Below, one piece after another: positions 36,223 to 44,249 of a stretch of DNA of 62,032 nt. Made by a program: the position numbers and the translations under genes. Origin of the DNA: OLB6 sp964525565. Lineage in GTDB: Bacteria; Bacteroidota; Ignavibacteria; Kapaibacteriales; Kapaibacteriaceae. Position 1 is the first letter of the stretch, and each line of letters begins with the position of its first letter. Under the pieces are notes generated by a model. That model was not told where the DNA came from, ran no database searches, and saw nothing but the letters and a program-made list of their open reading frames with translations. Location of the stretch: the NCBI GenBank assembly GCA_964525565.1, contig CAZGHI010000014.1:1-62032 (forward strand). Direction: 5' to 3'.

Positions 36223-36651
36223 CTAGTCAATGGCCCGTTTACCGCCAGCCATCGTCACAATCTCGTCATCATAATGGTCGGCAATCACAGCAACGGTAGC
36301 AACAGCCGCTTCAAGTTCGTTTGCGTTTACGGTATTACCGCTAACGGAATAGCTGAACACAATACTATCGTCGAACAACAAACCAAAAGCACCGAAGTGA
36401 AGTTCAGCATTTTTACGAAGAAGCCAATGGAGTATATCTCGATCCAACGTAGAACCACTTGCGATGTGTGCCATGAGTTCTACGATCGTGTCTGTTTCTG
36501 TATAGGGTCGCACAACGAGCGACACACTGGTACTGCCGTAGGCAACAGCAAACGTGCCATCGCCAAAGTCTATGTAACCGGGAAACCGTTCTTGGAGTAC
36601 ATGCTGCACCTTCGCTTGCGTTTCTTGAATTCTAGCATTCACGTCACTCAT
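36223..36651 (-). CDS. YbjN / CesT-like chaperone-fold protein
   Basis: A 142-residue soluble protein with the fold of type III secretion chaperones and YbjN: VQHVLQERFPGYIDFGDGTF, then SVSLVVRPYTETDTIVELMAHI and LHWLLRKNAELHFGAFGLLFDD. The last part (ELEAAVATVAVIADHYDDEIV) is the usual C-terminal helix. There is no secretion system nearby. It overlaps the PspA gene by 8 bases (ATGAGTGA), so the two are coupled; a regulatory or chaperone role toward PspA is inferred. Confidence 0.78.
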   Translation of the reverse strand: MSDVNARIQETQAKVQHVLQERFPGYIDFGDGTFAVAYGSTSVSLVVRPYTETDTIVELMAHIASGSTLDRDILHWLLRKNAELHFGAFGLLFDDSIVFSYSVSGNTVNANELEAAVATVAVIADHYDDEIVTMAGGKRAID

Positions 36652-37330
36652 TTGTGCCCCCTTCTCCCAGTAATCCCATCTGTTTCTTCATAGCCAGCAA
36701 TTCGGATTCCACGCTGGCGCTGGACGAAAGTTTTTTGAATTCTTGTTCCAAGTTGGTGTTTTCGCCGGCCAATTGCTCAAATGCTTCAGCTTCGCTTTCC
36801 AGCTTTTCAATCTTGCCCTCAAATTTGTCGAACTTGCTAAAGGCATCACTTCCCACGCCGGAAAACGTTTGTGCAATCTGCTTTTGTGCTTTTGCCGCTT
36901 GCGACCGTGCAATCAGTGTGCTCTGACGTGAACGGGCTTCGTCGAGCTTATTCTTTAGAGCATCGAGCTGTTGCCTGAGAGTCACCGAGGTTTGAGCTGC
37001 CTGCGCATGAACAGGAGCCAGGTCTGCTGCATTACGTTCAGCAACGGCCTTCTTTTCAAGGGCAGCCTTTGCTAAATCTTCCCTACCGGCCTGCAGCGCC
37101 TGTTTTGCTTTCTCATGCCAATCCGCAGCAATCGTGCGCTGCTGATCGAGCTTTCGCGCCAGACTCTTTTCGTTTGCGATTGCATTCGCTACTGCCAGTG
37201 TTGCCTTATTCACACTCTCTTCCATCTCGAGTACCATCTGCTTGAGCATCTTCTCTGGATCTTCGGCCTTGTCCAGTGCATCGTTCACATTTGACTTAAA
37301 GATGTCGGAAATCCTGCTGAATATTCCCAT
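36644..37330 (-). CDS. pspA: PspA/IM30 family membrane-stress protein
   Basis: A 228-residue ESCRT-III-like protein that coats and repairs the inner membrane. ATG at 37330 is chosen because GGAGAAC lies upstream and it yields the typical N-terminus MGIFSRISDIFKSNVNDALDKAEDPEKM. Long coiled-coil helices run through residues 30-205 (LEMEESVNKATLAVANAIA, QAAQTSVTLRQQLDALKNKL). No pspB, pspC or pspF homologue is in the window. It is the first gene of a pair with the YbjN-like gene, and its promoter region is shared with divergent recR (56 bp between the start codons). Confidence 0.9.
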   Translation of the reverse strand: MGIFSRISDIFKSNVNDALDKAEDPEKMLKQMVLEMEESVNKATLAVANAIANEKSLARKLDQQRTIAADWHEKAKQALQAGREDLAKAALEKKAVAERNAADLAPVHAQAAQTSVTLRQQLDALKNKLDEARSRQSTLIARSQAAKAQKQIAQTFSGVGSDAFSKFDKFEGKIEKLESEAEAFEQLAGENTNLEQEFKKLSSSASVESELLAMKKQMGLLGEGGTNE

Positions 37331-37386
37331 GCTGTTCTCCGGTTGAAAATAGAATTGCAATTTACCGAACACAGTATCTTCGCCAT

Positions 37387-37971
37387 ATGGATTCACTGGA
37401 AACCGTAATCGAACACTTTAGCTCGCTTCCAACAATTGGAAAAAAGACGGCACGTAGGCTGGCATTCTACCTCCTAAAACAACCTCCGTCTGCCGTTGAT
37501 GCCTTTGCTGCAGCCTTGGTGAACATGCGGTCGTCACTGCAAGAATGCGAGGTGTGCTGCACGTTTACGGACCGGGTACGCTGTGCAATCTGCTCATCGG
37601 AAAAGAGAGATCACACGGTAATCTGTGTGGTAGAACAACCAACGGACGTTTTGGCTATCGAACGTACAGGAGATTATAAGGGGCTCTATCATGTTCTGCA
37701 CGGTACGTTGAGTCCTCTGGATGGTATTGGCCCGAACGACATTCGGCTTCGTGAGCTCATCGCCCGCCTTGGTACAACTGTAACAGAAGTTATTCTGGCA
37801 CTGAATCCTACAGTAGAGGGCGAGGTCACAACCCAGTATATCATCAAGCAAACGCAAGCACTGTCTATACGGACTACTCGCATTGCGCGTGGGATTCCGG
37901 TAGGGTACGACCTTGAATTTGCCGATGATGCGACCCTATCTCGTGCTCTTCTCGGTCGCGTTCCTGTGTAA
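37387..37971 (+). CDS. recR: Recombination mediator RecR
   Basis: A 194-residue protein that works with RecF and RecO to load RecA at single-stranded gaps. It starts with the helix-hairpin-helix (LETVIEHFSSLPTIGKKTARRLAFYLL), followed by a C4 zinc finger (CEVCCTFTDRVRCAIC, about 55-70) and a Toprim domain (VICVVEQPTDVLAIERTG). The C-terminus TTRIARGIPVGYDLEFADDATLSRALLGR is diagnostic, though GY replaces the more common GG. Length is normal. Confidence 0.95.
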   Translation: MDSLETVIEHFSSLPTIGKKTARRLAFYLLKQPPSAVDAFAAALVNMRSSLQECEVCCTFTDRVRCAICSSEKRDHTVICVVEQPTDVLAIERTGDYKGLYHVLHGTLSPLDGIGPNDIRLRELIARLGTTVTEVILALNPTVEGEVTTQYIIKQTQALSIRTTRIARGIPVGYDLEFADDATLSRALLGRVPV

Positions 37972-38719
37972 CGATTAGCAGGCATATGCGTGATTTGGAA
38001 GCACACAGGTTTGGAAGCCCTTGGCATCGAACGATGTTGCGTCATCGGCCCACACAAGAAATGCGGCAGCACCTGTGTCGCGCTCAGCATGTACTTAGCA
38101 AATCACGAGGCGCATGCATCATTGGTGTACCTTACACCGACAGATGCTCTGCTCTGTGCCAAAGCGGGCTACAGCAATATCAGGGCCAACGTACCACAAA
38201 AGATAGCCAAGGTAACGTACGCTGGATGTGTGTACGCGCACAATGCATCGGAATTACTTCTTACGATTAAAATGCGTTGGTTCACAATATGATTTGTTCA
38301 ATAATTGTTTACTATGTTGGGATATGACGCCCCAATCAAAGAGGTTATACCGAACGTACTACACAACTTCGTCGGCTTACCACGAGGAGACTTCTGCCTT
38401 CTCATGCACTCACATGCAGAGGCTGCAACAGTCAGTAAATGCCAGACACTGTTTAAAATTTTGATGGTACTTTGATGATCTTAGAATGTATGGATTACAG
38501 CAGATACGTTTACAACACCGTTCCGGTAACAGCTTCACGCAATCGTAACAGCAGGTATCTGGGCAGGATTCATGCATGGCGAACACCATGCCATGTGCAA
38601 CTCCGTGAGCACTGGCATCAGGTGGGAGTCCTTGCTTCTAACAAAGATTCGACATTAGCACTTCAACAGGAATTATCGCAACGTAGGATCTGTCAGGTTC
38701 ACAAACCAGAGTACACGTC
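37972..38719. other. Spacer of 748 bp without a firmly supported gene
   Basis: The longest spacer of the window. A GTG-started frame at 37990-38292 (100 codons; contains CGSTCVALSMYLANHEAHAS) has no recognisable domain and competes with another frame of similar length, so I do not call it. A 6-bp hairpin, GCATGG-N6-CCATGC, lies at 38574-38591. It should also hold the promoter of the lipoprotein gene at 38720. No RNA gene was recognised. Confidence 0.45.
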
Positions 38720-39313
38720 ATGAAGACATTCTCTGCACTACTCACTTGTATTCTGTGCTCGTGGATGATGGCATGTACTACCCGTACACCAGAAGAGCCT
38801 ACCGGCTCTCGTGGAACATTCATACCGCCTACCACGCCCAGCATTGTTGTGGAGAACATGCGCAATGCCATTGCCGAGAAGAACACAGAAAATTTTATGC
38901 TGTGTTTAGCCGATGTAACTGTCCGCAGTACGTTCGCCTATTCATTCGAACCCTCGGCAGAAGCACGTGCACGTTATCAAACGCTCTTCGACTCATGGAC
39001 AACCGATAAGGAACGGCAAGCGTTCTTATCCATGGTTGCGCGCTTACCGTCAGACAGAGCTCCAATGCTGGATCTCCTTTCTCCTACAGTAAACTTTTCG
39101 TCACCCGATAGTGTGGTCTATGTTACCGACTATCAATTACAAGTGGAACACGATATCGAGTCCGTACCCAAGGTGTTAACCGGCACCATGGTGCTCACCA
39201 TTACTCCTGAAAAAAGCGGGCTCTGGAGCATTTCTCGTTGGCGTGATGCACGGAGAGTGGCCGATACACTTGAGAATACATGGAGCATACTCAAGGCAAC
39301 ACTTACCAATTAA
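38720..39313 (+). CDS. Lipoprotein with NTF2-like domain
   Basis: A 197-residue protein with a lipoprotein signal (MKTFSALLTCILCSWMMAC, lipid Cys 19). The mature part has PSIVVENMRNAIAEKNTENFMLCLAD, FAYSFEPSAEARARYQTLFDSW and a C-terminal strand pair ending WSISRWRDARR, a layout like SnoaL/NTF2-type folds. Ligand unknown. It converges on a similar lipoprotein gene at 39335 with 21 bp between stops. Confidence 0.7.
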   Translation: MKTFSALLTCILCSWMMACTTRTPEEPTGSRGTFIPPTTPSIVVENMRNAIAEKNTENFMLCLADVTVRSTFAYSFEPSAEARARYQTLFDSWTTDKERQAFLSMVARLPSDRAPMLDLLSPTVNFSSPDSVVYVTDYQLQVEHDIESVPKVLTGTMVLTITPEKSGLWSISRWRDARRVADTLENTWSILKATLTN

Positions 39314-39334
39314 TTGACAGGGCCTACTTCGCAA

Positions 39335-39856
39335 CTAAAAGTAATTTGATTCATCTCTCCACTGGACAATCTTCCAGACATCAGCCGTTGTAGGCCGCTG
39401 AACTCTCAGACTCACCCTTCCTTGCGCGCGCTGGATATCGTTGGCCTTAAACGTTATCGTGAGGATGAATCCGCGAGAGATAACCTGGTGTAAAGAATCA
39501 CCGCTGGCAACAACAACATCGTTCCATACAAGGTCGAGATTCTGTACAGCGGCAAAGAGACCATTCGTGGCAATCATGTCTTCGTCGCGTCCCCACGTTA
39601 GGTCAATTAATTTATCATAGTCGCGATAAATGAATGAAAACGACCGATCCAGAAGCCTACCATACGTTAGTGTATCCCGAAAAACGTATGCATATCGAAA
39701 ATTCTGAAATACTCCTTCAATCGTTCGCTGATCACCCAGAATTGGAGCGTCGGATTGTTCACTAGCCAACCCCGGCGCAAAAGGATTTGTGCACGAAGCG
39801 CACGTGAGCAACACTGCCAACAAGGACAGCCTCAGATGGTGCCGTCCGGCCATCAT
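39335..39856 (-). CDS. Lipoprotein with NTF2-like domain, related to 38720-39313
   Basis: A 173-residue product with lipoprotein signal (LLAVLLTCASC, lipid Cys 22). It has VFQNFRYAYVFRDTLTYGRLLD and SFSFIYRDYDKLIDLTWGRDED, then strands ending VWKIVQWRDESN, closely matching in plan the protein on the opposite strand (ENFMLCLAD ... WSISRWRDA). ATG at 39856 overlaps the last base of the upstream gene stop in TAATGATG, so it is coupled to the membrane protein gene at 39856-40164. Confidence 0.7.
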   Translation of the reverse strand: MMAGRHHLRLSLLAVLLTCASCTNPFAPGLASEQSDAPILGDQRTIEGVFQNFRYAYVFRDTLTYGRLLDRSFSFIYRDYDKLIDLTWGRDEDMIATNGLFAAVQNLDLVWNDVVVASGDSLHQVISRGFILTITFKANDIQRAQGRVSLRVQRPTTADVWKIVQWRDESNYF

Positions 39857-40164
39857 TAGCCCACAAGACCCTTGGTAAGGCCGGTAAACATTAACAATCC
39901 AAGAATAAAGTTTGTAGCACCAGCCCAGCCAAAAATTGCTGCGCGATTGCCGTCAACCGTACTGGTTCCCATAGCCCCCATCACTGTTCCGCTTGCTCCG
40001 GTAAGAATCCCACCTACAACGGGATGCCACCCCATCCCCTTGGCAATACTCACAAAGGCTATACAAAGCAGTAGGCCCAGTAAAATACCCAGGAAGGCAG
40101 TTGCAGCATTGTTGTTTACATGTACCGGTTGATCGTGATCGGGGACGGAATAGTTGTGTTCCAT
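39856..40164 (-). CDS. Small integral membrane protein of unknown function
   Basis: ATG at 40164 gives 102 residues: a hydrophilic N-terminus (MEHNYSVPDHDQPVHVNNN), a hydrophobic helix (AATAFLGILLGLLLCIAFVSIA), a Gly-rich middle (WHPVVGGILTGASGTVMGAMG) and a final helix (NFILGLLMFTGLTKGLVG). A longer frame to 40269 exists but would add an unlikely N-terminus. I do not recognise the family. It forms a two-gene operon with the downstream lipoprotein gene. Confidence 0.62.
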   Translation of the reverse strand: MEHNYSVPDHDQPVHVNNNAATAFLGILLGLLLCIAFVSIAKGMGWHPVVGGILTGASGTVMGAMGTSTVDGNRAAIFGWAGATNFILGLLMFTGLTKGLVG

Positions 40165-40572
40165 GGCTTTTAGTGTTGGTTGGTTGATAACAGTGCGAAA
40201 AATAGCGATTACGTGCATACTACGGGTAAGCCCGGTATGAAAATCTGTACCTGTGCAGTGTAGTACCATTTCACCCAGACGTAATTTCTATGGAGAACAT
40301 TTTCTTTCCCGTGGAAGGCACCACAGCCACATAACTCACATAAACTTCAACGATTACGCATACACAATTGCCGGCCATGCATCCGCTGGTTAAGGGATGC
40401 AAGCGTTCATGTTCAGTGGGCATCAGTTTACGGCAATAAGAACACCGCAGAACATCGAAGTGCACTTTTCGGAATGGGCTCCCAAAGGGTCGTTCGAACG
40501 CAGCTAGGCACCTGTTTCCCAAGCCCCCTACCCCATCCTTCGTAAATTTGAAGCTCACCAGCATTCCACCCC
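40165..40572. other. Divergent promoter region of 408 bp
   Basis: Lies between the small membrane protein gene and typA. A minus-strand frame (40271-40612) with CSYCRKLMP and CMAGNCVC runs into typA, lacks family support and is not called. A typA promoter element is at 40543. Confidence 0.5.
40543..40550 (+). promoter_or_regulatory. Candidate -7 promoter element (TAAATTTG) of typA
   Basis: Exact TAnnTTTG match 22 bp upstream of the typA ATG. It would give a leader of about 16 bases without Shine-Dalgarno site. No clear -33 element. Confidence 0.35.
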
Positions 40573-42417
40573 ATGCCAACAACGAAAAGATCCGATCTTC
40601 GCTCCATTGCAATTATTGCTCACGTTGACCACGGTAAAACAACACTTGTGGACCACATGTTGCGCCAAAGCGGGACCTTTCGCGAAAACCAGCAGGTGGC
40701 TGAACGGGTAATGGACAGTAACGACCTTGAGCGTGAACGTGGCATTACCATAATGGCAAAGAATGCCGCAGTTCGTTGGCGAGATGTTAAAATCAACATC
40801 GTCGATACCCCCGGACACAGTGACTTTGGCGGCGAAGTAGAGCGCGTGCTCTCCATGGTAGATGGCGTTCTTCTGCTAGTGGACGCAGCCGAAGGTCCAT
40901 TGCCACAAACACGCTTTGTTCTTAAGAAGGCACTCGAGATGGGGCTACACCCCATTGTTGTGATTAACAAGATAGACAGGCAGGACGCACGACCAGCGGA
41001 AGTGTACGACGAGATTCTGGAACTCTTCATGAACCTTGGTGCATCCTACGAGCAACTTGATTTTACGGTGATCTACGCCATCGGCCGTGATGGCATTGCA
41101 CGGACATCCCTTACCGATACGAGCGACAATCTAAACGTGTTGTTTGATGCCATCCTGGAGCACATGCCGGCACCAGTTGTTGATGTACACGATGAGTTTG
41201 CCATGGTTATCAGTGCATTGGACTGGAGCGACTATGTTGGTCGGATTGCCATTGGACGGATCGCATCCGGTACGGTAAAGGTGGGAGATTTTGTAGCACT
41301 GATTAAGCCCGACGGCAGTAAGGAAACAGCTCGCATAACGAAAATGAGCGTGTTTGAGGGTATCCAGCGGGTAGAGGTGGCAGAGGCTGCTGCAGGAGAA
41401 ATTATTGCACTCTCCGGCTTTGAAAATGTATTCATTGGCGACACCGTAGCGTCTTCATCGCGCACCGAACCACTATCTACAGTAAATATCGACGAACCTA
41501 CCCTGGCCATGTACTTCATGGTGAACACTTCGCCGCTTGCCGGACGCGAGGGAACGTTTGTAACTACGCCCAAGCTGAGAGAGCGCTTGTACCGCGAGCT
41601 TCGCAACAACGTAAGTCTGCGCGTGGAAGACACCGACTCGCCGGATGTTTTTAAGGTGAGTGCTCGCGGCGAACTTCAGCTTGCCATTCTTATTGAAACC
41701 ATGCGCCGAGANNNNNNNNNNNNNNNNNNNNNNNNNGTTTCGCGTCCGGAAGTTTTGTTTCGCCGTTTGGACGACGGCACAGTCCTTGAACCGATCGAGC
41801 ACGTATTGGTAGATGTTCCCGCAGAGTACAGTGGAACGGTAATCGAAAATCTTGGCAGGAGAAAAGGCGAGCTCACTGCCATGAATCCTGGAGTGGACAG
41901 CATACGGTGTGAATTTAATGTGCCCGCCAGGGGTCTGATTGGCTTTCGAACAGAGTTCCTTACCAATACCAGAGGTCTGGGAATCATTCACCACACTTTC
42001 GCTGAGTATGCGCCATATAAAGGTCCAATTTCCGGACGACTCCGTGGAGCGTTGGTTGCCATGGAAGGGGGAACAACCACCGCCTACGCCCTTGAATCCA
42101 TACAAGAACGAGGCACGCTCTTCATTGGACCGGGAGTAGAAGCTTACGAAGGCATGATTATCGGTGAGAATAGCCGCGAAGAAGATTTGGCAGTGAATGC
42201 AACACGAACAAAGCACCTGACCAATATGCGGAGCAGCGGATCGGACGGATTGGTACGACTGGATACCCCAAGAAATATGTCGCTAGAACAGTGCATTGAG
42301 TTTTTAGAGGACGACGAACTACTGGAGGTAACGCCGGTTTCCGTTCGTTTGCGAAAGAAAATTCTTGACACCACAATGCGTCAACGCGCCCGAAAACGCG
42401 AGGCAGCAACCACTTGA
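40573..42417 (+). CDS. typA: Ribosome-associated translational GTPase TypA/BipA (contains N gap)
   Basis: A 614-codon gene for the elongation-factor-like GTPase BipA, involved in ribosome assembly and stress response. The G domain has AHVDHGKTTLVDH (G1), RERGITIMAKN (G2), DTPGHSDFGGEVERVL (G3) and NKIDRQDARP (G4). The C-terminal BipA-specific part (GRRKGELTAM, ARGLIGFRTEFLTNTRG, MRSSGSDGLVRL) is intact. A run of 25 N breaks LIETMRR...VSRPEV: the family normally has six residues there (REGYEFxVSRP type), but the gap allows nine, so its length is probably overstated by 9 bases. It is the first gene of the block to 50106; its stop overlaps the next start as TTGA. Confidence 0.95.
   Translation: MPTTKRSDLRSIAIIAHVDHGKTTLVDHMLRQSGTFRENQQVAERVMDSNDLERERGITIMAKNAAVRWRDVKINIVDTPGHSDFGGEVERVLSMVDGVLLLVDAAEGPLPQTRFVLKKALEMGLHPIVVINKIDRQDARPAEVYDEILELFMNLGASYEQLDFTVIYAIGRDGIARTSLTDTSDNLNVLFDAILEHMPAPVVDVHDEFAMVISALDWSDYVGRIAIGRIASGTVKVGDFVALIKPDGSKETARITKMSVFEGIQRVEVAEAAAGEIIALSGFENVFIGDTVASSSRTEPLSTVNIDEPTLAMYFMVNTSPLAGREGTFVTTPKLRERLYRELRNNVSLRVEDTDSPDVFKVSARGELQLAILIETMRRXXXXXXXXXVSRPEVLFRRLDDGTVLEPIEHVLVDVPAEYSGTVIENLGRRKGELTAMNPGVDSIRCEFNVPARGLIGFRTEFLTNTRGLGIIHHTFAEYAPYKGPISGRLRGALVAMEGGTTTAYALESIQERGTLFIGPGVEAYEGMIIGENSREEDLAVNATRTKHLTNMRSSGSDGLVRLDTPRNMSLEQCIEFLEDDELLEVTPVSVRLRKKILDTTMRQRARKREAATT
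41712..41736. other. Assembly gap (25 N) in typA
   Basis: Falls in the conserved domain IV/V boundary of TypA. From the family, about 16-18 missing bases are expected rather than 25. Confidence 0.95.
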
Positions 42418-43292
42418 TACGTACTCTCTTCGTTCGGATACTCTTCGGTGTATGGTGTGTACACCCTGCGGTCGGTACTGAACCTCTCCTCTTGTCGTAT
42501 CGGTTACCGCAAGGACTGGTAACACGCTATCAGGCTCAGAGTACGCTGAAGCAGAATATTTCTGTTCTTGGCCGTAACGTGTACTCCGAGGTTGTAACCA
42601 AACTTCCTTTCTCCTTAACTGTGCGTGAGTCCGTTTTACGCAAAAGCACTCTGGACGTACAATGGGGCAACGGAACAATAACAATCAAAGCGGCTGGGGA
42701 GAATGCTGCAGGGAGCGCAGATAGTGTGATAAACATCTCAACTGCCGATCTCCAACAGCGAGTAACGATTTTACCTACCGGAGACATTGTTGACTTCAAT
42801 ACCGATGTAAGTGGTCGTGCTCGCGACCTTTCGATGGTAGTTGCTTCGGCTAAGGTAACGGATCGTTTATTCGTTAGGTTTCCCGCTCACGATGTTTCTC
42901 CTAATCAAAGCTGGACTGTTCTCATCTCCGATACTTCCGTTTCCGATTATGGCATGGGTAGTGTTATCACAAGCGGAACAGTTGTGTACACCTACCGCGG
43001 CATTGCTGATACCCTTGGAAAGAAATGTTGGAAAATTGATATTTCAAGCAAGGGCATTACACAGACCGGACGCCTTACTGGCGCCTCTATGGAGTTTACG
43101 CTCCATGGCACCGGAACACTTACCGGCTATACACTGCAGGACCAGAAAACGGGCTTGGTTGTTATTTCAACGTCTGATTTTGAAACCAACGTTACCATGA
43201 ATACAAGGTCTGCACAAGATCCCTCACAGGATGTGAGCGTGCCCATCCGTTCAATCGTTCGCGTTCATGTTGAACGTATGGAAGGTAAGTGA
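42414..43292 (+). CDS. Exported protein of unknown function (paralogue pair, first copy)
   Basis: A 292-residue product read from TTG at 42414, which overlaps the typA stop as TTGA; GAGG stands about ten bases before. It has a signal peptide (to about TEP at residue 24) and a beta-rich body: LSYRLPQGLVTRYQAQSTLKQ, PNQSWTVLISDTS, GIADTLGKKCWKIDISSKG and LQDQKTGLVVISTSDFETNV. This resembles DUF6263-like envelope proteins, but I am not certain of the family. The next gene is a paralogue. Periplasmic or outer-membrane location is inferred; the link to the MacAB-type genes downstream suggests a role in envelope export. Confidence 0.65.
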   Translation: MIRTLFVRILFGVWCVHPAVGTEPLLLSYRLPQGLVTRYQAQSTLKQNISVLGRNVYSEVVTKLPFSLTVRESVLRKSTLDVQWGNGTITIKAAGENAAGSADSVINISTADLQQRVTILPTGDIVDFNTDVSGRARDLSMVVASAKVTDRLFVRFPAHDVSPNQSWTVLISDTSVSDYGMGSVITSGTVVYTYRGIADTLGKKCWKIDISSKGITQTGRLTGASMEFTLHGTGTLTGYTLQDQKTGLVVISTSDFETNVTMNTRSAQDPSQDVSVPIRSIVRVHVERMEGK

Positions 43293-44185
43293 CTGTGAAG
43301 GGGCTTTGGCACATTGTCGTTATTTCTGCTCTGTTCTTAGTGCTCGGGTCACCATGCGCTGTTAGTCAGATCCAGATTCAACCACAGTTCAGTCCCCCAC
43401 CACTTGGCTCTGATACCCTCTGTTTCCGGTACCAATTCTACCCAGCCGACACACTCGTGTACCGCATCGAAGCAGCAGATAGTATTGCTATCGTTGGCAG
43501 CCCAACCATCCTTCGCATCCGCAACGAAATTGTTCAGATCATTTGCGATTCCGTACAGGATCAATCATTGTACTTTCTACGGATCAAGTGGATAAGGGCC
43601 AGTGAACGTTCCATTACCTATGCCGACACTTCTGCACGATCCAGTCATCCATGGACGCAGAAGACTATTTATCTGGCTATAGACTCATTGGGACATCGGC
43701 GTATGGCATGGAACTCCGATCCGTCGTCAGCAATGATTGCTCCGGGAGGTGCATTTCAGCCGATGTTGTTACCACCACTTGATACATCGTGTGGCCGACA
43801 AAACCAGAGTTGGTTATATCAAGACACATCAGTATTGGCCGAAAACGGATCGCCATACCCGGTTGCCGCATACTCATGGTTATGGCGAGTTCTTGACTCC
43901 GTAGATACATTAGGAAAAACGTACAATCAAATTCAATACACACTTACAGGATTAGGTACAGTTGGACTAACTGCAACACAAACCTCTCTCCACATGCGGG
44001 CTGCAATTTCGGGTTATGGAAAACTCAGCATGGAATCGGCCACACACGTACTATACCACCTCTTTGCAACCGTTCAGGCAAAGGTAGAGATTACGTTGGC
44101 CAATGGTTCAGTACGCGAAGGGAACCACCATACAACCATGAATATGCATTTGGTGGAGCTACGACGTTCACAACATCTGCGCTAA
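43289..44185 (+). CDS. Exported protein of unknown function (paralogue pair, second copy)
   Basis: A 298-residue product from GTG at 43289 (GTGA overlap with the preceding stop); a second GTG at 43295 with GGAAGG nine bases upstream is an equally good start. Signal peptide to about residue 27 (PCAVSQ). The body parallels its neighbour: FRYQFYPADTLVYRIEAAD, RQNQSWLYQDTS, VLDSVDTLGKTYNQIQYTLTG and GYGKLSMESATHVLYHLFATVQ. I infer tandem duplication. Function unknown. Confidence 0.65.
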   Translation: MTVKGLWHIVVISALFLVLGSPCAVSQIQIQPQFSPPPLGSDTLCFRYQFYPADTLVYRIEAADSIAIVGSPTILRIRNEIVQIICDSVQDQSLYFLRIKWIRASERSITYADTSARSSHPWTQKTIYLAIDSLGHRRMAWNSDPSSAMIAPGGAFQPMLLPPLDTSCGRQNQSWLYQDTSVLAENGSPYPVAAYSWLWRVLDSVDTLGKTYNQIQYTLTGLGTVGLTATQTSLHMRAAISGYGKLSMESATHVLYHLFATVQAKVEITLANGSVREGNHHTTMNMHLVELRRSQHLR

Positions 44186-44249
44186 ACCGTAACTTACTAC
44201 AACGTCTGGCCGTAGTGCCGACCTTCTCGAAATAAAACTCTCAGTTTCA

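Noticed and set aside
37990..38292. GTG-started 100-codon frame after recR
   Set aside because: No domain, no signal peptide, and a competing frame of equal length; not enough to call a gene.
40271..40612. Minus-strand frame with CxxC-like pairs upstream of typA
   Set aside because: It overlaps the typA start and probable promoter, and shows no family pattern; the Cys pairs are not spaced like a zinc ribbon with further support.
41473..42216. Open minus-strand frame of 247 codons across the typA gap
   Set aside because: Antisense to typA and kept open in part by N bases.
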